Positions 16,205 to 25,708 of a stretch of 49,271 nt of DNA are shown in pieces. The translations under genes and the position numbers were made by a program. Source of the DNA: Actinotalea caeni (GTDB taxonomy: Bacteria; Actinomycetota; Actinomycetes; Actinomycetales; Beutenbergiaceae); the NCBI RefSeq assembly GCF_009733795.1, contig NZ_WNXX01000023.1:1-49271 (forward strand), given 5' to 3'. The notes beneath the pieces were generated by a model that was given only the letters and a program-made list of their open reading frames with translations, had not been told where the DNA came from and did no database searches. Each line of letters starts with the position of its first letter. Position 1 is the stretch's first letter.

Positions 16205-17851
16205 TCAGGCCTGCGCGAGCAGGTCCTCGGCGTCGAGGATCCGGTAGGCGTAGCCCTGCTCGGCGAGGAAGCGCTGCCGGTGCGCGGCGAACTCGGCGTC
16301 GACGGTGTCGCGCGTGACGACGGCGTAGAAGTGCGCCGTCTTGCCGTCCGCCTTCGGGCGCATGATCCGGCCGAGCCGCTGCGCCTCCTCCTGGCGTGAC
16401 CCGAACGTCCCCGAGACCTGGATCGCGACCGACGCCTCCGGCAGGTCGATCGAGAAGTTCGCGACCTTGCTGACGACGAGCGTGCTGATCTCGCCCTGCC
16501 GGAACCCCTCGAACAGCCGCTGCCGCTCGTTGACGGTCGTGGCGCCCGTGATCAGCGGCGCCCCGATCGTCTCCGACAGGTGCTCGAGCTGGTCGAGGTA
16601 CTGCCCGATCACCAGCACCTGCTCGCCCGCGTGCGCGTCGACGAGGTGACGGACGACATCGGTCTTCGCCTTCGCCGTCGACGCGATCCGGTAACGGTCC
16701 TCGGGCTCGGCGGAGGCGTACGCCATCCGCATCGCGTGCGGCATGTCCAACCGGACCTCGACGCACTCGGCGGGCGCGATCCAGCCTTGGCTCTCGATGT
16801 CCTTCCACGGGGCGTCGTAGCGCTTGGGCCCGATGAGGCTGAACACCTCGTCCTCGCGGCCGTCCTCGCGCACGAGGGTGGCGGTGAGGCCGAGCCGGCG
16901 GCGTGCCTGCAGGTCGGCGGTCATCCGGAAGATCGGCGCCGGCAGCAGGTGGACCTCGTCGTAGAGGATGAGGCCCCAGTCGCGCGCGTCGAGCAGCTCG
17001 AGGTGGGTGTAGACGCCCTTCCGCCGGGTCGTCAGCACCTGGTAGGTCGCGATCGTGACCGGGCGGATCTCCTTGCGGGCGCCGGAGTACTCGCCGATCT
17101 CCTCGGGCGTCAGCGAGGTGCGCCGGACGAGCTCGTCACGCCACTGCCGCGCGCTCACGGTGTTGGTGACGAGGATCAACGTGGTCGCCTTCGCCTCCGC
17201 CATCGCGGCAGCCCCGACGATCGTCTTGCCCGCGCCGCAGGGGAGCACGACGACCCCGCTGCCGCCGTGCCAGAAGGACTCGACCGCCTCGGCCTGGTAG
17301 GGGCGCAGCGACCAGTCGCGGTCGTCGAGGTCGATCTGGTGCGCCTCGCCGTCGACGTAGCCGGCGCGGTCCTCGGCCGGCCAGCCGAGCTTGACGAGCA
17401 CCTGCTTGAGGTGGCCGCGCTCGGAGGGGTGGACGACGACGGTCGCGTCGTCGACGCGCGCACCCACGAGCCCGGCCGTGCGCTTGGAGCGCAGCACCTC
17501 GGTGAGGACGGCGGTGTCGTGCGCGTGCAGCACCAGCCCGTGGCTGGGGTGGCTGAGCAGCTCGAGCCGCCCGTAGCGCGACATCGTCTCGGCGATGTCG
17601 ACCAGCAGCGCGTGCGGCACGGGGTAGCGGGAGTACTCCAGCAGGGTGTCGACGACCTGCTCGGCGTCGTGCCCGGCGGCGCGCGCGTTCCACAGGCCGA
17701 GCGGGGTCAGCCGGTAGGTGTGGATGTGCTCGGGCGCGCGCTCCAGCTCGGCGAACGGGGCGATCGCGCGGCGGCACGCCGCCGCCCGCTCGTGGTCGAC
17801 CTCGAGCAGCAGCGTCTTGTCGGACTGGACGATCAGGGGGCCATCGGGCAT
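16205..17851 (-). CDS. XPB-type DNA repair helicase
   Basis: This 548-residue SF2 helicase unwinds DNA 3' to 5' using ATP. It has an N-terminal damage-recognition-like region, Walker A with Lys209 (LPCGAGKT), DEVH at residues 298-301, the XPB-specific RED motif near 328-330 (VREDGRE), and the C-terminal RecA-like lobe ending QRLGRIMRPK. This is the bacterial XPB found widely in actinobacteria. The ATG start follows GAGAAT by 6 bases on the minus strand. In mycobacteria XPB sits next to a helicase-associated-domain gene; here that partner (22930-25158) is about 5 kb away, separated by signalling and transport genes. Confidence 0.95.
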   Translation of the reverse strand: MPDGPLIVQSDKTLLLEVDHERAAACRRAIAPFAELERAPEHIHTYRLTPLGLWNARAAGHDAEQVVDTLLEYSRYPVPHALLVDIAETMSRYGRLELLSHPSHGLVLHAHDTAVLTEVLRSKRTAGLVGARVDDATVVVHPSERGHLKQVLVKLGWPAEDRAGYVDGEAHQIDLDDRDWSLRPYQAEAVESFWHGGSGVVVLPCGAGKTIVGAAAMAEAKATTLILVTNTVSARQWRDELVRRTSLTPEEIGEYSGARKEIRPVTIATYQVLTTRRKGVYTHLELLDARDWGLILYDEVHLLPAPIFRMTADLQARRRLGLTATLVREDGREDEVFSLIGPKRYDAPWKDIESQGWIAPAECVEVRLDMPHAMRMAYASAEPEDRYRIASTAKAKTDVVRHLVDAHAGEQVLVIGQYLDQLEHLSETIGAPLITGATTVNERQRLFEGFRQGEISTLVVSKVANFSIDLPEASVAIQVSGTFGSRQEEAQRLGRIMRPKADGKTAHFYAVVTRDTVDAEFAAHRQRFLAEQGYAYRILDAEDLLAQA

Positions 17852-18000
17852 CCGACCATTCTCTCGCAGGTCGGCCGCGCAATCCCGGGGCAGCGGGTAT
17901 CGCCCCCGTCACACCGGCATCGTCGCGCCCCACCGAGGCGGGTCGACACCCTCCCGCACCCGGTGGCCTCCGCCTGCAGGATCGGCGAGCTCGTACACCC

Positions 18001-18038
18001 GTGCCGATCTCGTACGGTGCACGCGACGAGCTCGGCAC
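18001..18038 (-). terminator. Hairpin downstream of the MBL-fold gene
   Basis: Arms 18001-18013 and 18026-18038 pair at 12 of 13 positions around a 12-base loop, in the 218-base gap between the metallo-hydrolase stop and the XPB start. Its place suggests a terminator for the metallo-hydrolase transcript. Related GAGCTCG/GATCTCGTA words recur nearby. Confidence 0.5.
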
Positions 18039-18069
18039 CGCGCTACGAGCTGGCGTGGTGAGCGCTCGC

Positions 18070-18720
18070 TCAGAGGGTGACGGCGTCGCCGGGGCGCAGC
18101 TGCACGTACTGCCCGCCGACGCTCTCGACGGCGCCGGTGATGCGGGCCTCGGACAGCCGCAGCCCGGCCTCCGACAGCACGGCGTCGTGGATCGCGATCG
18201 CCTGCGCCGGCGCGACCTCGGCGACGAAGTCCATCGTCTCGCCGATCTTCAGCCACGGCGCGCCCGCGGGGGCGGCGAGGACCTCGACCGGCACGCCCGG
18301 CAGCGCGAAGGAGTCGCCGGGGTGGTAGAGCCGGCCGTCGACCAGCACGCCCACGTTGTCCACGCGCGGCATCGAGCGGTGGATCTCGGCGTGCACGCCG
18401 CCGACGAACGTCAGCGTGAAGCCGCCGACCTCGCGGGTCTCGCCCGGGGCGACCACCTCGACCGGGACCTCGGGCGCGGCGGCCGCGACGGCGTCGGCGA
18501 CGCCCTGCGGGCCGAGCACGGGCGCCTCGGGGAACCGCTGGTGCAGGTCGAGCAGGTGCTCGGGGGTCCAGTGGTCGGGGTGCTCGTGCGTGACGACGAC
18601 GGCCCGGACGTCCTCGAGGTCGACGAGCCGCCCGGAGAACGAGCCGGGGTCGATGACCAGGGTGCGACCGTCGTCGCGGTGGACGCTCAGGCACGCGTGC
18701 TCGTGCTTGGTGATCCGCAT
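18070..18720 (-). CDS. Metallo-beta-lactamase-fold hydrolase
   Basis: This 216-residue MBL-fold protein has the metal motif THEHPDHW (His45, His47, Asp49, His50), and later conserved His and Asp residues in LYHPGDSF and AIAIHDAVL. It resembles the UlaG-like/YcbL-like stand-alone branch that hydrolyses phosphodiester, lactone or thioester bonds; the substrate is unknown. The ATG start follows TAGGTT by 6 bases, a leaderless arrangement. It is divergent from the NarL-type kinase gene, with about 100 bases shared as promoter region. It is transcribed alone. Confidence 0.82.
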   Translation of the reverse strand: MRITKHEHACLSVHRDDGRTLVIDPGSFSGRLVDLEDVRAVVVTHEHPDHWTPEHLLDLHQRFPEAPVLGPQGVADAVAAAAPEVPVEVVAPGETREVGGFTLTFVGGVHAEIHRSMPRVDNVGVLVDGRLYHPGDSFALPGVPVEVLAAPAGAPWLKIGETMDFVAEVAPAQAIAIHDAVLSEAGLRLSEARITGAVESVGGQYVQLRPGDAVTL

Positions 18721-18821
18721 GGCGCGAACCTATCCGGTCGGTGCCTCCTCCGCCGCCCGGGGGAGCGCGGCCCGCCGCGCGGTGGAGGAACCGCCCGCGG
18801 CCCCCCGCCTACCCTGGGGCC

Positions 18822-20102
18822 GTGCCCTCGACACGGCGCCCCGCCGACCCCTCGATGCTGCGCGCCGACGCGCTCACCGCGCTCGGCCTCGCGGCCGCGA
18901 GCGTGCTCGTCGGCGTGCTCGCCTCGGCGTCGCAGATGCAGCGGTTCGAGCGGTCGCTGTGGCTGGTCGCGCTGTTCTCGGTGCTGGTCGCGGCGCCGCT
19001 GGCGTGGCGGCGGCGGTGGCCGGTGCCGGTGCTGGTCGCGACCAGCGTGCTGTACGCCGTCGGTGGCGAGCTCGGCGCGATGGAGCTCACCGTCTCGCAG
19101 GTCGTGCTGTTCCTCGCCTTCTACACCGTCGGTGCCTGGTGCACGAACCGCACGCTGGCCTTCCGGGCCCGGCTGGCGACGGTCCTCGCGATGGCCGTGT
19201 GGCTGCTCGCCTCCGCGATCCGCGGCTTCTACTCGCCCGAGACCGGCGAGTACGGCGTGCAGGCGTTCTTCTCGTGGTTCGTCATCCAGGTGATGGTCAA
19301 CGCCGCCTACTTCGCCGGCGCCTGGGTGTTCGGCGACCGCTCCTGGCAGCAGGCGGTCGAGCGCGAGGCGCTCGAGCGCGCCCAGGCCGAGGTGAGGGCC
19401 CAGCAGGCGCAGCTGACCGAGCAGGCGATCTCGCTGGAGCGGCTGCGGATCGCGCGCGAGCTCCACGACGTCGTCGCCCACCACGTGTCCGCGATGGGCA
19501 TCCAGGCCGGTGCCGCCCGCCGCGTGATGGGCCGCGACCCCGAGCGCGCCGAGCAGGCGCTGCGCTCGGTCGAGGAGAGCGCACGCTCGGCGATCGCCGA
19601 GCTCGGCACGATCGTCGGCGCGCTGCGCAGCCGCGACGAGGGCGACGCACCGATGCCGACGCTCGCCGATCTGCGCGACCTCGTCGCCGCGGCGCGCGAG
19701 CACGGCGACGTCGCGCTCGAGGTCGTCGGGACCCCGCGGCCGCTGAGCCCGATCGTCGAGCTGACGGCGTACCGGGTGGTGCAGGAGGCGCTCACCAACA
19801 CCCGCAAGCACGCGGGCCCGGGAGCACGGGCGGACGTGCGGCTGCGCTACCTCGACGACGTGGTCGAGGTCGAGGTCGCCGACGACGGCGCCGGGGTGCG
19901 CGGCGGCCGCGGCGCCGGGCTCGGCGTGGGCCAGACCGGGATGCGCGAGCGCGTCGCGGCGGTCGGCGGCACGATCGAGATGGGGCCGAAGTCGCGCGGC
20001 GGCTACCTCGTGCGCGCCGCGATCCCCGCGGCGACGGCGGAGCAGCCGGTGCGGCAGGATCTGGTCGCGACACCGACGACGACCCCTGAGAAGGAGCGAT
20101 GA
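18822..20102 (+). CDS. NarL-type sensor histidine kinase (HisKA_3)
   Basis: This 426-residue kinase has an N-terminal membrane module with about five hydrophobic segments (residues 17-170), a coiled-coil linker (EREALERAQAEVRAQQAQL), and the HisKA_3 phosphoacceptor His215 in IARELHDVVAHHVSAM. The HATPase (EALTNTRKHAG, VADDGAG) lacks a large sensor domain, so it probably senses within or near the membrane. GTG 18822 is chosen because TACCCT lies 6 bases upstream; an earlier start would add only Pro/Arg-rich sequence. It overlaps the response regulator by four bases and stands upstream of an ABC exporter, a common regulator-plus-exporter arrangement. Confidence 0.9.
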   Translation: MPSTRRPADPSMLRADALTALGLAAASVLVGVLASASQMQRFERSLWLVALFSVLVAAPLAWRRRWPVPVLVATSVLYAVGGELGAMELTVSQVVLFLAFYTVGAWCTNRTLAFRARLATVLAMAVWLLASAIRGFYSPETGEYGVQAFFSWFVIQVMVNAAYFAGAWVFGDRSWQQAVEREALERAQAEVRAQQAQLTEQAISLERLRIARELHDVVAHHVSAMGIQAGAARRVMGRDPERAEQALRSVEESARSAIAELGTIVGALRSRDEGDAPMPTLADLRDLVAAAREHGDVALEVVGTPRPLSPIVELTAYRVVQEALTNTRKHAGPGARADVRLRYLDDVVEVEVADDGAGVRGGRGAGLGVGQTGMRERVAAVGGTIEMGPKSRGGYLVRAAIPAATAEQPVRQDLVATPTTTPEKER

Positions 20103-20779
20103 CGAGGATCCTGCTGGTCGACGACCAGTCACTGGTGCGCGTCGGCTTCCGCACCATCCTGGAGAGCGAGCCGGGCTTCGAGGTGGTCGGCGAGGCCGCC
20201 GACGGGCAGGTCGCCGTCGAGCAGGCGTCCGCCCTGCAGCCCGACGTCATCTGCATGGACGTGCAGATGCCGGTGATGGACGGCCTGGAGGCCACCCGCC
20301 GGATCTGCTCGGGCGGCCACCACGCCGCCGTCATGATCCTCACGACCTTCGACCGCGACGACTTCCTCTACGACGCCCTCGATGCCGGTGCGAGCGGCTT
20401 CCTCCTCAAGACCGCCGAGCCCGAGCAGCTGATCGAGGCCGTGCACGCGCTCGCGCGCGGCGACGCGCTGCTGTCGCCGGAGGTGACGAGGCGCGTGATC
20501 GAGCGCTACGCCCGCCCCGGCGCCGGTGCGGGACGTCCTGGTCCCGATGCCGCGCCCGCGGCCCCGGCCGCCCTCGAGGGGCTGACCGAGCGCGAGCGCG
20601 AGGTGCTGCTGCTGCTCGCGCGGGGCGCCTCCAACGCGGAGATGGCCGCCGAGCTGTTCCTCGGCGAGGCGACGATCAAGACGCACGTCTCGAACGTGCT
20701 GATGAAGCTGGGCGTGCGGGACCGGATCCACGCGGTGATCTGGGCCTACGAGCACGGCGTCGTCACGCCGGCCGGCTGA
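20099..20779 (+). CDS. NarL/FixJ-family response regulator
   Basis: This 226-residue protein has a receiver domain with phosphoacceptor Asp54 (ICMDVQMP), Thr in LTTFDRDD and Lys in LLKTAEP. A linker rich in Ala/Pro leads to a LuxR-type HTH at the C-terminus (LTEREREVLLLLARGASNAEMA to KTHVSNVLMKLGVRDR). It is translated with the kinase through an ATGA overlap. Its most likely target is the ABC exporter operon starting 96 bases downstream; this is inference from position. Confidence 0.93.
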   Translation: MTRILLVDDQSLVRVGFRTILESEPGFEVVGEAADGQVAVEQASALQPDVICMDVQMPVMDGLEATRRICSGGHHAAVMILTTFDRDDFLYDALDAGASGFLLKTAEPEQLIEAVHALARGDALLSPEVTRRVIERYARPGAGAGRPGPDAAPAAPAALEGLTEREREVLLLLARGASNAEMAAELFLGEATIKTHVSNVLMKLGVRDRIHAVIWAYEHGVVTPAG

Positions 20780-20875
20780 CCCCTGCCCGGGGGGGCTGCT
20801 CCCTCCGGCGGTGGAGAGGTTTTTCCCACCCGCGGGCGATCCGCCGGGCGAGGTGGCGGGCCTACCGTCGTCGTC

Positions 20876-21760
20876 ATGATCTCGTTGCGCGGCATCAACC
20901 GCTCCTTCGGGGACCACCAGGTCCTCCACGACGTCTCGTTCGACGTCGTGCCCGGCCGGATGACCGGGTTCGTCGGGGCCAACGGCTCGGGCAAGACGAC
21001 CACCATGCGGATCGTCCTCGGCGTGCTCGCACCGCACTCCGGCACCGTCGAGGTCGACGGCGAGCCGATCACCGGCGGCTACCGGTCCCGCATCGGGTAC
21101 ATGCCCGAGGAGCGCGGCCTGTACCCGAAGATGAGCGTCATCGACCAGCTGGTCTACCTCGGCGAGCTGCACGGCCTCACTGCCGCCGACGCCCGCCGAC
21201 GCGGTACCGACCTGCTCGAGCGGCTCGGGCTCGCGGAGCGGGCCGGCGACCACGTGGAGGCGCTCAGCCTGGGCAACCAGCAGCGCGCCCAGATCGCGGC
21301 CGCGCTCGTGCACGACCCGGTCGCGCTCATCCTCGACGAGCCGTTCTCCGGCCTGGACCCGATGGCGGTCGAGACCACGCTCGGGGTGCTGCGCGACGTC
21401 GCCGACGCGGGCGCCCCGGTGCTCTTCTCCAGCCACCAGCTCGACGTCGTCGAGCGGCTGTGCGACGACCTCGTCATCATCGCCGACGGCCGGGTCCGCG
21501 CCAGCGGCGGCCGCGAGGAGATCCGCGCGCGGCACAGCTCGCCGGAGTGGACGCTCGTCACCGCCGGCGACACCGGCTGGGTCCGCGGCGTGCCCGGCGT
21601 CGACGTCATCGAGTTCGACGGCGGCCACGTGCGGTTCGCGGCGTCGTCGCCGGAGCTCGCCGACCGTGTGCTGCGCGAGGCCGTCGAGCGCGGCTCGGTG
21701 ATCAGCTTCGGCCCCTACCACCGTCCCCTGACCGAGATCTTCGCGGAGGTCGTCCGATGA
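20876..21760 (+). CDS. ABC transporter ATP-binding protein (NatA-like)
   Basis: This 294-residue ATPase has Walker A (GANGSGKT, residues 34-41), the signature variant LSLGNQQ (130-136), Walker B with LILDEPFSGLDP (151-162) and switch His187. The LSLGNQQRAQ signature and the 90-residue C-terminal extension are typical of the NatA/CcmA exporter subfamily, which pairs with a NatB permease. The ATG lies 7 bases after TACCGT (20863-20868), so it has its own leaderless promoter despite following the response regulator. It overlaps the permease by four bases. Confidence 0.92.
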   Translation: MISLRGINRSFGDHQVLHDVSFDVVPGRMTGFVGANGSGKTTTMRIVLGVLAPHSGTVEVDGEPITGGYRSRIGYMPEERGLYPKMSVIDQLVYLGELHGLTAADARRRGTDLLERLGLAERAGDHVEALSLGNQQRAQIAAALVHDPVALILDEPFSGLDPMAVETTLGVLRDVADAGAPVLFSSHQLDVVERLCDDLVIIADGRVRASGGREEIRARHSSPEWTLVTAGDTGWVRGVPGVDVIEFDGGHVRFAASSPELADRVLREAVERGSVISFGPYHRPLTEIFAEVVR

Positions 21761-22890
21761 GCACCCTGCAGCAGCCCACCCGGACCCAGCCGGCGGCCAC
21801 CGACCACGCGCGGGTGTCGTTCTCGCGCGCCGTCACGATCGTCGCGAAGCGCGAGATCATGGTGCGGCTGCGGTCGAAGGCATTCGTGATCTCGACGATC
21901 ATCTTCCTGGCCGCGATCCTCGCCTCCGTGGTCCTCGCGACCCAGGCCGGCAGCCTGTTCAGCAGCACGACCAGCGTCGCGGCCACCGCCGATGCCGCCG
22001 CCACCGTCGCGCAGCTGCCCGACGTCGAGGTCACCGAGGTCGCCTCCGCCGAGGAGGTGCGCGAGCTCGTCGCCGACGGCACGGTCGCGGCGGGTGTCGT
22101 CGGCTCACCGACGGAGGGCTTCACCGTCATCGGCGACCGCACCGCGCCCGAGGGCATCATCCAGGCGCTGAGCGTCACGCCGCAGGTCGAGCTGCTCGAC
22201 CCCGACGCGCCCAACCCGATGCTCACGTACTTCATCGGCCTGGGCTTCGGGCTGGTGTTCTTCATGTCCGCGATGACCTACGGCAGCACGATCGCGCAGA
22301 GCGTCGTCGAGGAGAAGCAGACCCGCATCGTCGAGATCCTGCTGGCCGCCATCCCGGCGCGGGCGCTGCTGGCGGGCAAGGTGATCGGCAACTCGCTGCT
22401 CGCGTTCGCGCAGATCGCCCTCGTGGCGCTCATCGTCGTCGGCACGGGCGCGGCGACCGGCGACACGGTGCTGCTGGACGGGCTGGGCATCCCGGTCCTG
22501 TGGTTCGTCGCGCTGTTCACCGTCGGGTTCGTGATGATCGCCGCGCTCTACGCGGCGACGGCGTCGCTCGTGTCCCGCGTGGAGGACCTGGGCAGCGCGA
22601 CCAGCCCGATCATGATGCTCGTGATGATCCCGTACTTCCTGGTGATCTTCTTCAACAACAACCCGACCGTGCTCGCGGTGATGTCGTACGTGCCGTTCTC
22701 GGCACCGGTGGCGGTCCCGATGCGGATCTTCATCGGCACCAGCGCCTGGTGGGAGTCGCTGCTCTCGCTCGCGGTGCTCGTGCTCGCCATGGTGCTGGCG
22801 ATCCGGGTGGCGGCGCTCATCTACGAGCGGTCGCTGCTGCGCACCGGGGCGCGCGTCAAGCTCGGCGACGTGCTGCGCTCCGGCTCCTGA
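21757..22890 (+). CDS. ABC transporter permease (NatB/ABC-2 type)
   Basis: This 377-residue permease has one N-terminal membrane segment (FVISTIIFLAAILASVVLAT), a large extracytoplasmic domain of about 120 residues (VAATADAAATVAQLPDVEV onward), then five to six C-terminal membrane segments. The motif VVEEKQTRIVEILLAA is the ABC-2/NatB hallmark. It forms an exporter with the preceding ATPase. NatAB is known as a sodium exporter in Bacillus, but related pairs export peptides or drugs, so the substrate is open. ATG 21757 overlaps the ATPase stop (ATGA). Confidence 0.9.
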   Translation: MSTLQQPTRTQPAATDHARVSFSRAVTIVAKREIMVRLRSKAFVISTIIFLAAILASVVLATQAGSLFSSTTSVAATADAAATVAQLPDVEVTEVASAEEVRELVADGTVAAGVVGSPTEGFTVIGDRTAPEGIIQALSVTPQVELLDPDAPNPMLTYFIGLGFGLVFFMSAMTYGSTIAQSVVEEKQTRIVEILLAAIPARALLAGKVIGNSLLAFAQIALVALIVVGTGAATGDTVLLDGLGIPVLWFVALFTVGFVMIAALYAATASLVSRVEDLGSATSPIMMLVMIPYFLVIFFNNNPTVLAVMSYVPFSAPVAVPMRIFIGTSAWWESLLSLAVLVLAMVLAIRVAALIYERSLLRTGARVKLGDVLRSGS

Positions 22891-22929
22891 CCTCCCCGCT
22901 CGGGCCCGCACCTGCCCGCTCGGCCCCGC

Positions 22930-25158
22930 TCAGGCCGGGCTGACGGAGACGATCCGGTGGGTCGCGACCGTCAGCTCGGCCTCGCGGGCGGTGTCGAGCA
23001 CCCGCACCCGGCCGCCGTCGACCGCGAGCGGGCGCACGAGGCGCTCCTGGGTGGCGCCGGCCTCCCCGGCGATGACGATCCGCACGTGCGCGCCGCGTGC
23101 CGCGGCGGTGCGTAGCATCTCGAGCTCGTCGGCGGCCGACGGCGCCTCAGCGGTGCCGGCGAGGAGCGCGGCCGCGCGCTCCTCGCCCGCGCGCATCGCC
23201 GCCACGGCGGCCGCGGTGTCGACGGGCGACTCCACCGGCGGTCCCTCCAGCGGCACCGGCCGCACCGCCCGTGCGCGCCCGGTCGCCATCGCGACGGGGC
23301 TGCCGTCGGGGCCCTCGAGCAGCGGCGCCGCACCGGTGCGCCGGAGCGCCTCGTACAGCGTCACGGGACCGACGTCGGCAGCGAGCACCGTCGCCGACAG
23401 GCGGCGCAGACCGAGGTCGGCGAGCGCGGGCTCGGCCAGCAGCGCGAGGGTGGCGGCCTCGTCGTCGGTGCGCAGCACCGCGGACGCCGGCTGCACCCGC
23501 ACCCGGCGCTGCCGCCGCGCGACGTCGGCGACCAGGTACTCCAGCGGCTGCGGCAGCGGGGCGCGCGACACGGCCCGCAGCCGCTCCAGCAGCTCCTCGG
23601 CGGTCATGCCTGCCGTGATCGCGCGGCCCAGCGAGTCCGCGGTGAACCGGACGGTCAGGGCGGCGCCCCGGCTGTCGACGTCGGCGGCGCGGTCGAGCAG
23701 GGCGGCGAGCTCCGCCGTCGGGCGGCCGGGCACGATCCCGGTGAGGTCGCCCTGGATGACGAGCTCGCCGACCTCGGGCGGGAACAGCGCGGCCAGCGCC
23801 GCGGCGACCTCGGTGGTCGGTGCGCCGTCGAGCAGCAGCCGGGTGGGTGGGCCGAGCGCGTCGGCGCCGAGCAGACCGAGCGCGCTGGCCTCCGCCAGCA
23901 CGGCCGCGACCGTGTTCTCCGGCGGCACCGAACGAGGCGTCTGCCAGGTGAGGTGGCCGCGCACCTGCGCGACCGAGGGTGCGCCGCCCTCGGGCCACGC
24001 CGCGACGGCGCGCAGGCAGCGCTGCCGCAGCCCGGCCGCCCAGGTCCGGTGCAGCTCGGGGTCGAGCGCGGCCCGCAGCGCGCCGCGGTCGGTACGGGTG
24101 CCGGCGAGCCAGGGGACCCTGCTGGAGCGCAGCCACACCGCCGCGAGCTCGGCCCAGCGCTCCGGTGCGGAGCGGTCCAGCCAGCCGTCGACGGCGCTCG
24201 TCGGCGCCCAGCGCGAGCTCTCCTCGTCGTGCACGTGGCCGACGAGGCCGAGCATGCCGGCGAGCTCGCACACCAGCGCCGCGTGCGTCGTCGAGACCTC
24301 GAGGAGAGCGGCGAGCCGCTTGACGTCGCGCGCGGCGACACCGCCCCCGCGGAGCACCGCGGGCGGCTCCTCGCCCCACAGGTCGAGCAGCGTCGCCAGC
24401 TGGCGCAGCACGGTCTCGGCGGCGGCGACCACCTCGGCGGCGACGACGTCGGGTCGCCGGAGCGGTGCGTCGGAGATCTCGGGCGCCACCGGCAGCCCGC
24501 GCGCGAGCAGGCCGCCACGGGCGGCGAGCGCGACCTCGCGCGGCAGCACCACCTCGGTGGCGTTCGGCCGGTGCAGCACGTGGCGGTCCAGCAGCCAGCG
24601 CGCCGCGGGTGGCAGCTCGGTGCCGAGCGTGCCCACGGGCGGCCCCCACGTGAGCGCGTCCAGCAGCCGCCGGGCGCCCTCGGGCGCGTCGGCGAGCACG
24701 GTCCGCAGGGCCGAGGGCGTGGTCGGCCAGCCGGCGTCGGCGCGCACGTCGAGCGCCCGCAGCGGCGGCCCCAGGCCCAGCGGGGTGGGGCCGACGGCCT
24801 CGCGCACACCAGGAGCCGCTGCCAGCGTCTCGTCGTCGCCGAGCAGCAGCGCCCTGGTCCGGAGCCGCTCGACGACCGGGGCGACGGCCGCCCCGCCGAG
24901 CGCGTCGGCGAGCGCGGCGAGCGTGGTGGTCCCTCCGGACGCGGTCAGCGTCACGACGGCCTCGAGGACGGTGACCTCGGGCGCCGTGGAGGTCGCGAGG
25001 GCCCGGCTCGCCGAGGCGCGCGACCCTGCCCGGCTCGCGAGCGCCGTCAGCGACTGCGGCACCGGACGGGCGAGGTCCGGGCGGTCGGCGAGCAGCGCCG
25101 CCAGCCAGTCGTCGTCGGCCTCACGGAAGAGGTCGGCAAGCTCCGTCGTGCCGGCCAT
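22930..25158 (-). CDS. Helicase-associated (Helicase_C_3) domain protein
   Basis: This 742-residue protein belongs to the actinobacterial helicase-associated family that is usually encoded beside XPB. It has no Walker A or DEAD box. The N-terminus (ELADLFREADDDWLAALLADRPDL) and winged-helix-like repeats in the middle lead to a C-terminal domain (LVIQGDLTGIVPGRPTAEL, FTADSLGRAITAGMTAEELLERL) that matches the Pfam Helicase_C_3 style. Function is not established; a role with XPB in DNA repair is inferred from synteny in other actinobacteria. ATG 25158 is chosen because TAGCAT stands 7 bases upstream; the longer open frame reaches into the divergent cold-shock gene. Confidence 0.82.
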   Translation of the reverse strand: MAGTTELADLFREADDDWLAALLADRPDLARPVPQSLTALASRAGSRASASRALATSTAPEVTVLEAVVTLTASGGTTTLAALADALGGAAVAPVVERLRTRALLLGDDETLAAAPGVREAVGPTPLGLGPPLRALDVRADAGWPTTPSALRTVLADAPEGARRLLDALTWGPPVGTLGTELPPAARWLLDRHVLHRPNATEVVLPREVALAARGGLLARGLPVAPEISDAPLRRPDVVAAEVVAAAETVLRQLATLLDLWGEEPPAVLRGGGVAARDVKRLAALLEVSTTHAALVCELAGMLGLVGHVHDEESSRWAPTSAVDGWLDRSAPERWAELAAVWLRSSRVPWLAGTRTDRGALRAALDPELHRTWAAGLRQRCLRAVAAWPEGGAPSVAQVRGHLTWQTPRSVPPENTVAAVLAEASALGLLGADALGPPTRLLLDGAPTTEVAAALAALFPPEVGELVIQGDLTGIVPGRPTAELAALLDRAADVDSRGAALTVRFTADSLGRAITAGMTAEELLERLRAVSRAPLPQPLEYLVADVARRQRRVRVQPASAVLRTDDEAATLALLAEPALADLGLRRLSATVLAADVGPVTLYEALRRTGAAPLLEGPDGSPVAMATGRARAVRPVPLEGPPVESPVDTAAAVAAMRAGEERAAALLAGTAEAPSAADELEMLRTAAARGAHVRIVIAGEAGATQERLVRPLAVDGGRVRVLDTAREAELTVATHRIVSVSPA

Positions 25159-25323
25159 CGTCGTGATGCTAGTACCCGGACCTGGCGGCGGGGCGCCCAT
25201 GCCCGCACGGCGGACGGGCCCCGAGCGGTACCGTCCTCGCACGCAGGTACGCTTGTGGTTGGTCCACCTACTTCGCGCTGTCGGCGCGCTCACGCGCGCC
25301 CCGTCCCCCACAGGCAGGAACAC

Positions 25324-25707
25324 GTGCCCACCGGCAAGGTCAAGTTCTTCGACGCCGACCGCGGCTTCGGTTTCATCGCGTCCGACGACGGCGGTGAGGT
25401 CTTCCTCCACGCGTCCGCGATGCCTGCGGGCGCCCCGGCGCCGCGCCCTGGCACGCGGGTGGAGTTCAGCGTCGCCGACGGCCGTCGCGGCCAGCAGGCG
25501 CTCTCGGTGACGGTGCTCGACCCGGCGCCGTCGGTGACGCGCGCCCAGCGCAAGCCTGCCGAGGACATGGTCTCGATCGTCGAGGACCTCATCAAGCTGC
25601 TCGACCGGGCCGGCAACCGGCTCCGCTCCGGTCGCTACCCGGAGCGCGCCGAGGCGACGAAGATCGCCGCCGTCATGCGCGCCGTCGCCGACGAGTTCGA
25701 CGCCTGA
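25324..25707 (+). CDS. Cold-shock domain protein with C-terminal extension
   Basis: This 127-residue protein begins with a cold-shock domain (residues 2-67) containing GKVKFFDADRGFGFI (RNP1-like KGFGFI variant) and VFLHAS (RNP2), which bind single-stranded RNA or DNA. Unlike classic 67-residue Csp proteins it carries about 60 more residues, helical at the end (MVSIVEDLIKLLDRAG, ATKIAAVMRAVADEFDA). This long form is common in actinobacteria next to DUF3027. GTG 25324 follows AGGCAGGA by a few bases. The DUF3027 gene follows at once, so they are co-transcribed. Confidence 0.92.
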   Translation: MPTGKVKFFDADRGFGFIASDDGGEVFLHASAMPAGAPAPRPGTRVEFSVADGRRGQQALSVTVLDPAPSVTRAQRKPAEDMVSIVEDLIKLLDRAGNRLRSGRYPERAEATKIAAVMRAVADEFDA

Positions 25708-25708
25708 G

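Noticed and set aside
18822-22890. Antibiotic or lantibiotic immunity cassette
   Set aside because: A two-component system with a NatAB exporter is compatible, but no precursor peptide or modification gene is near, so the substrate stays open.
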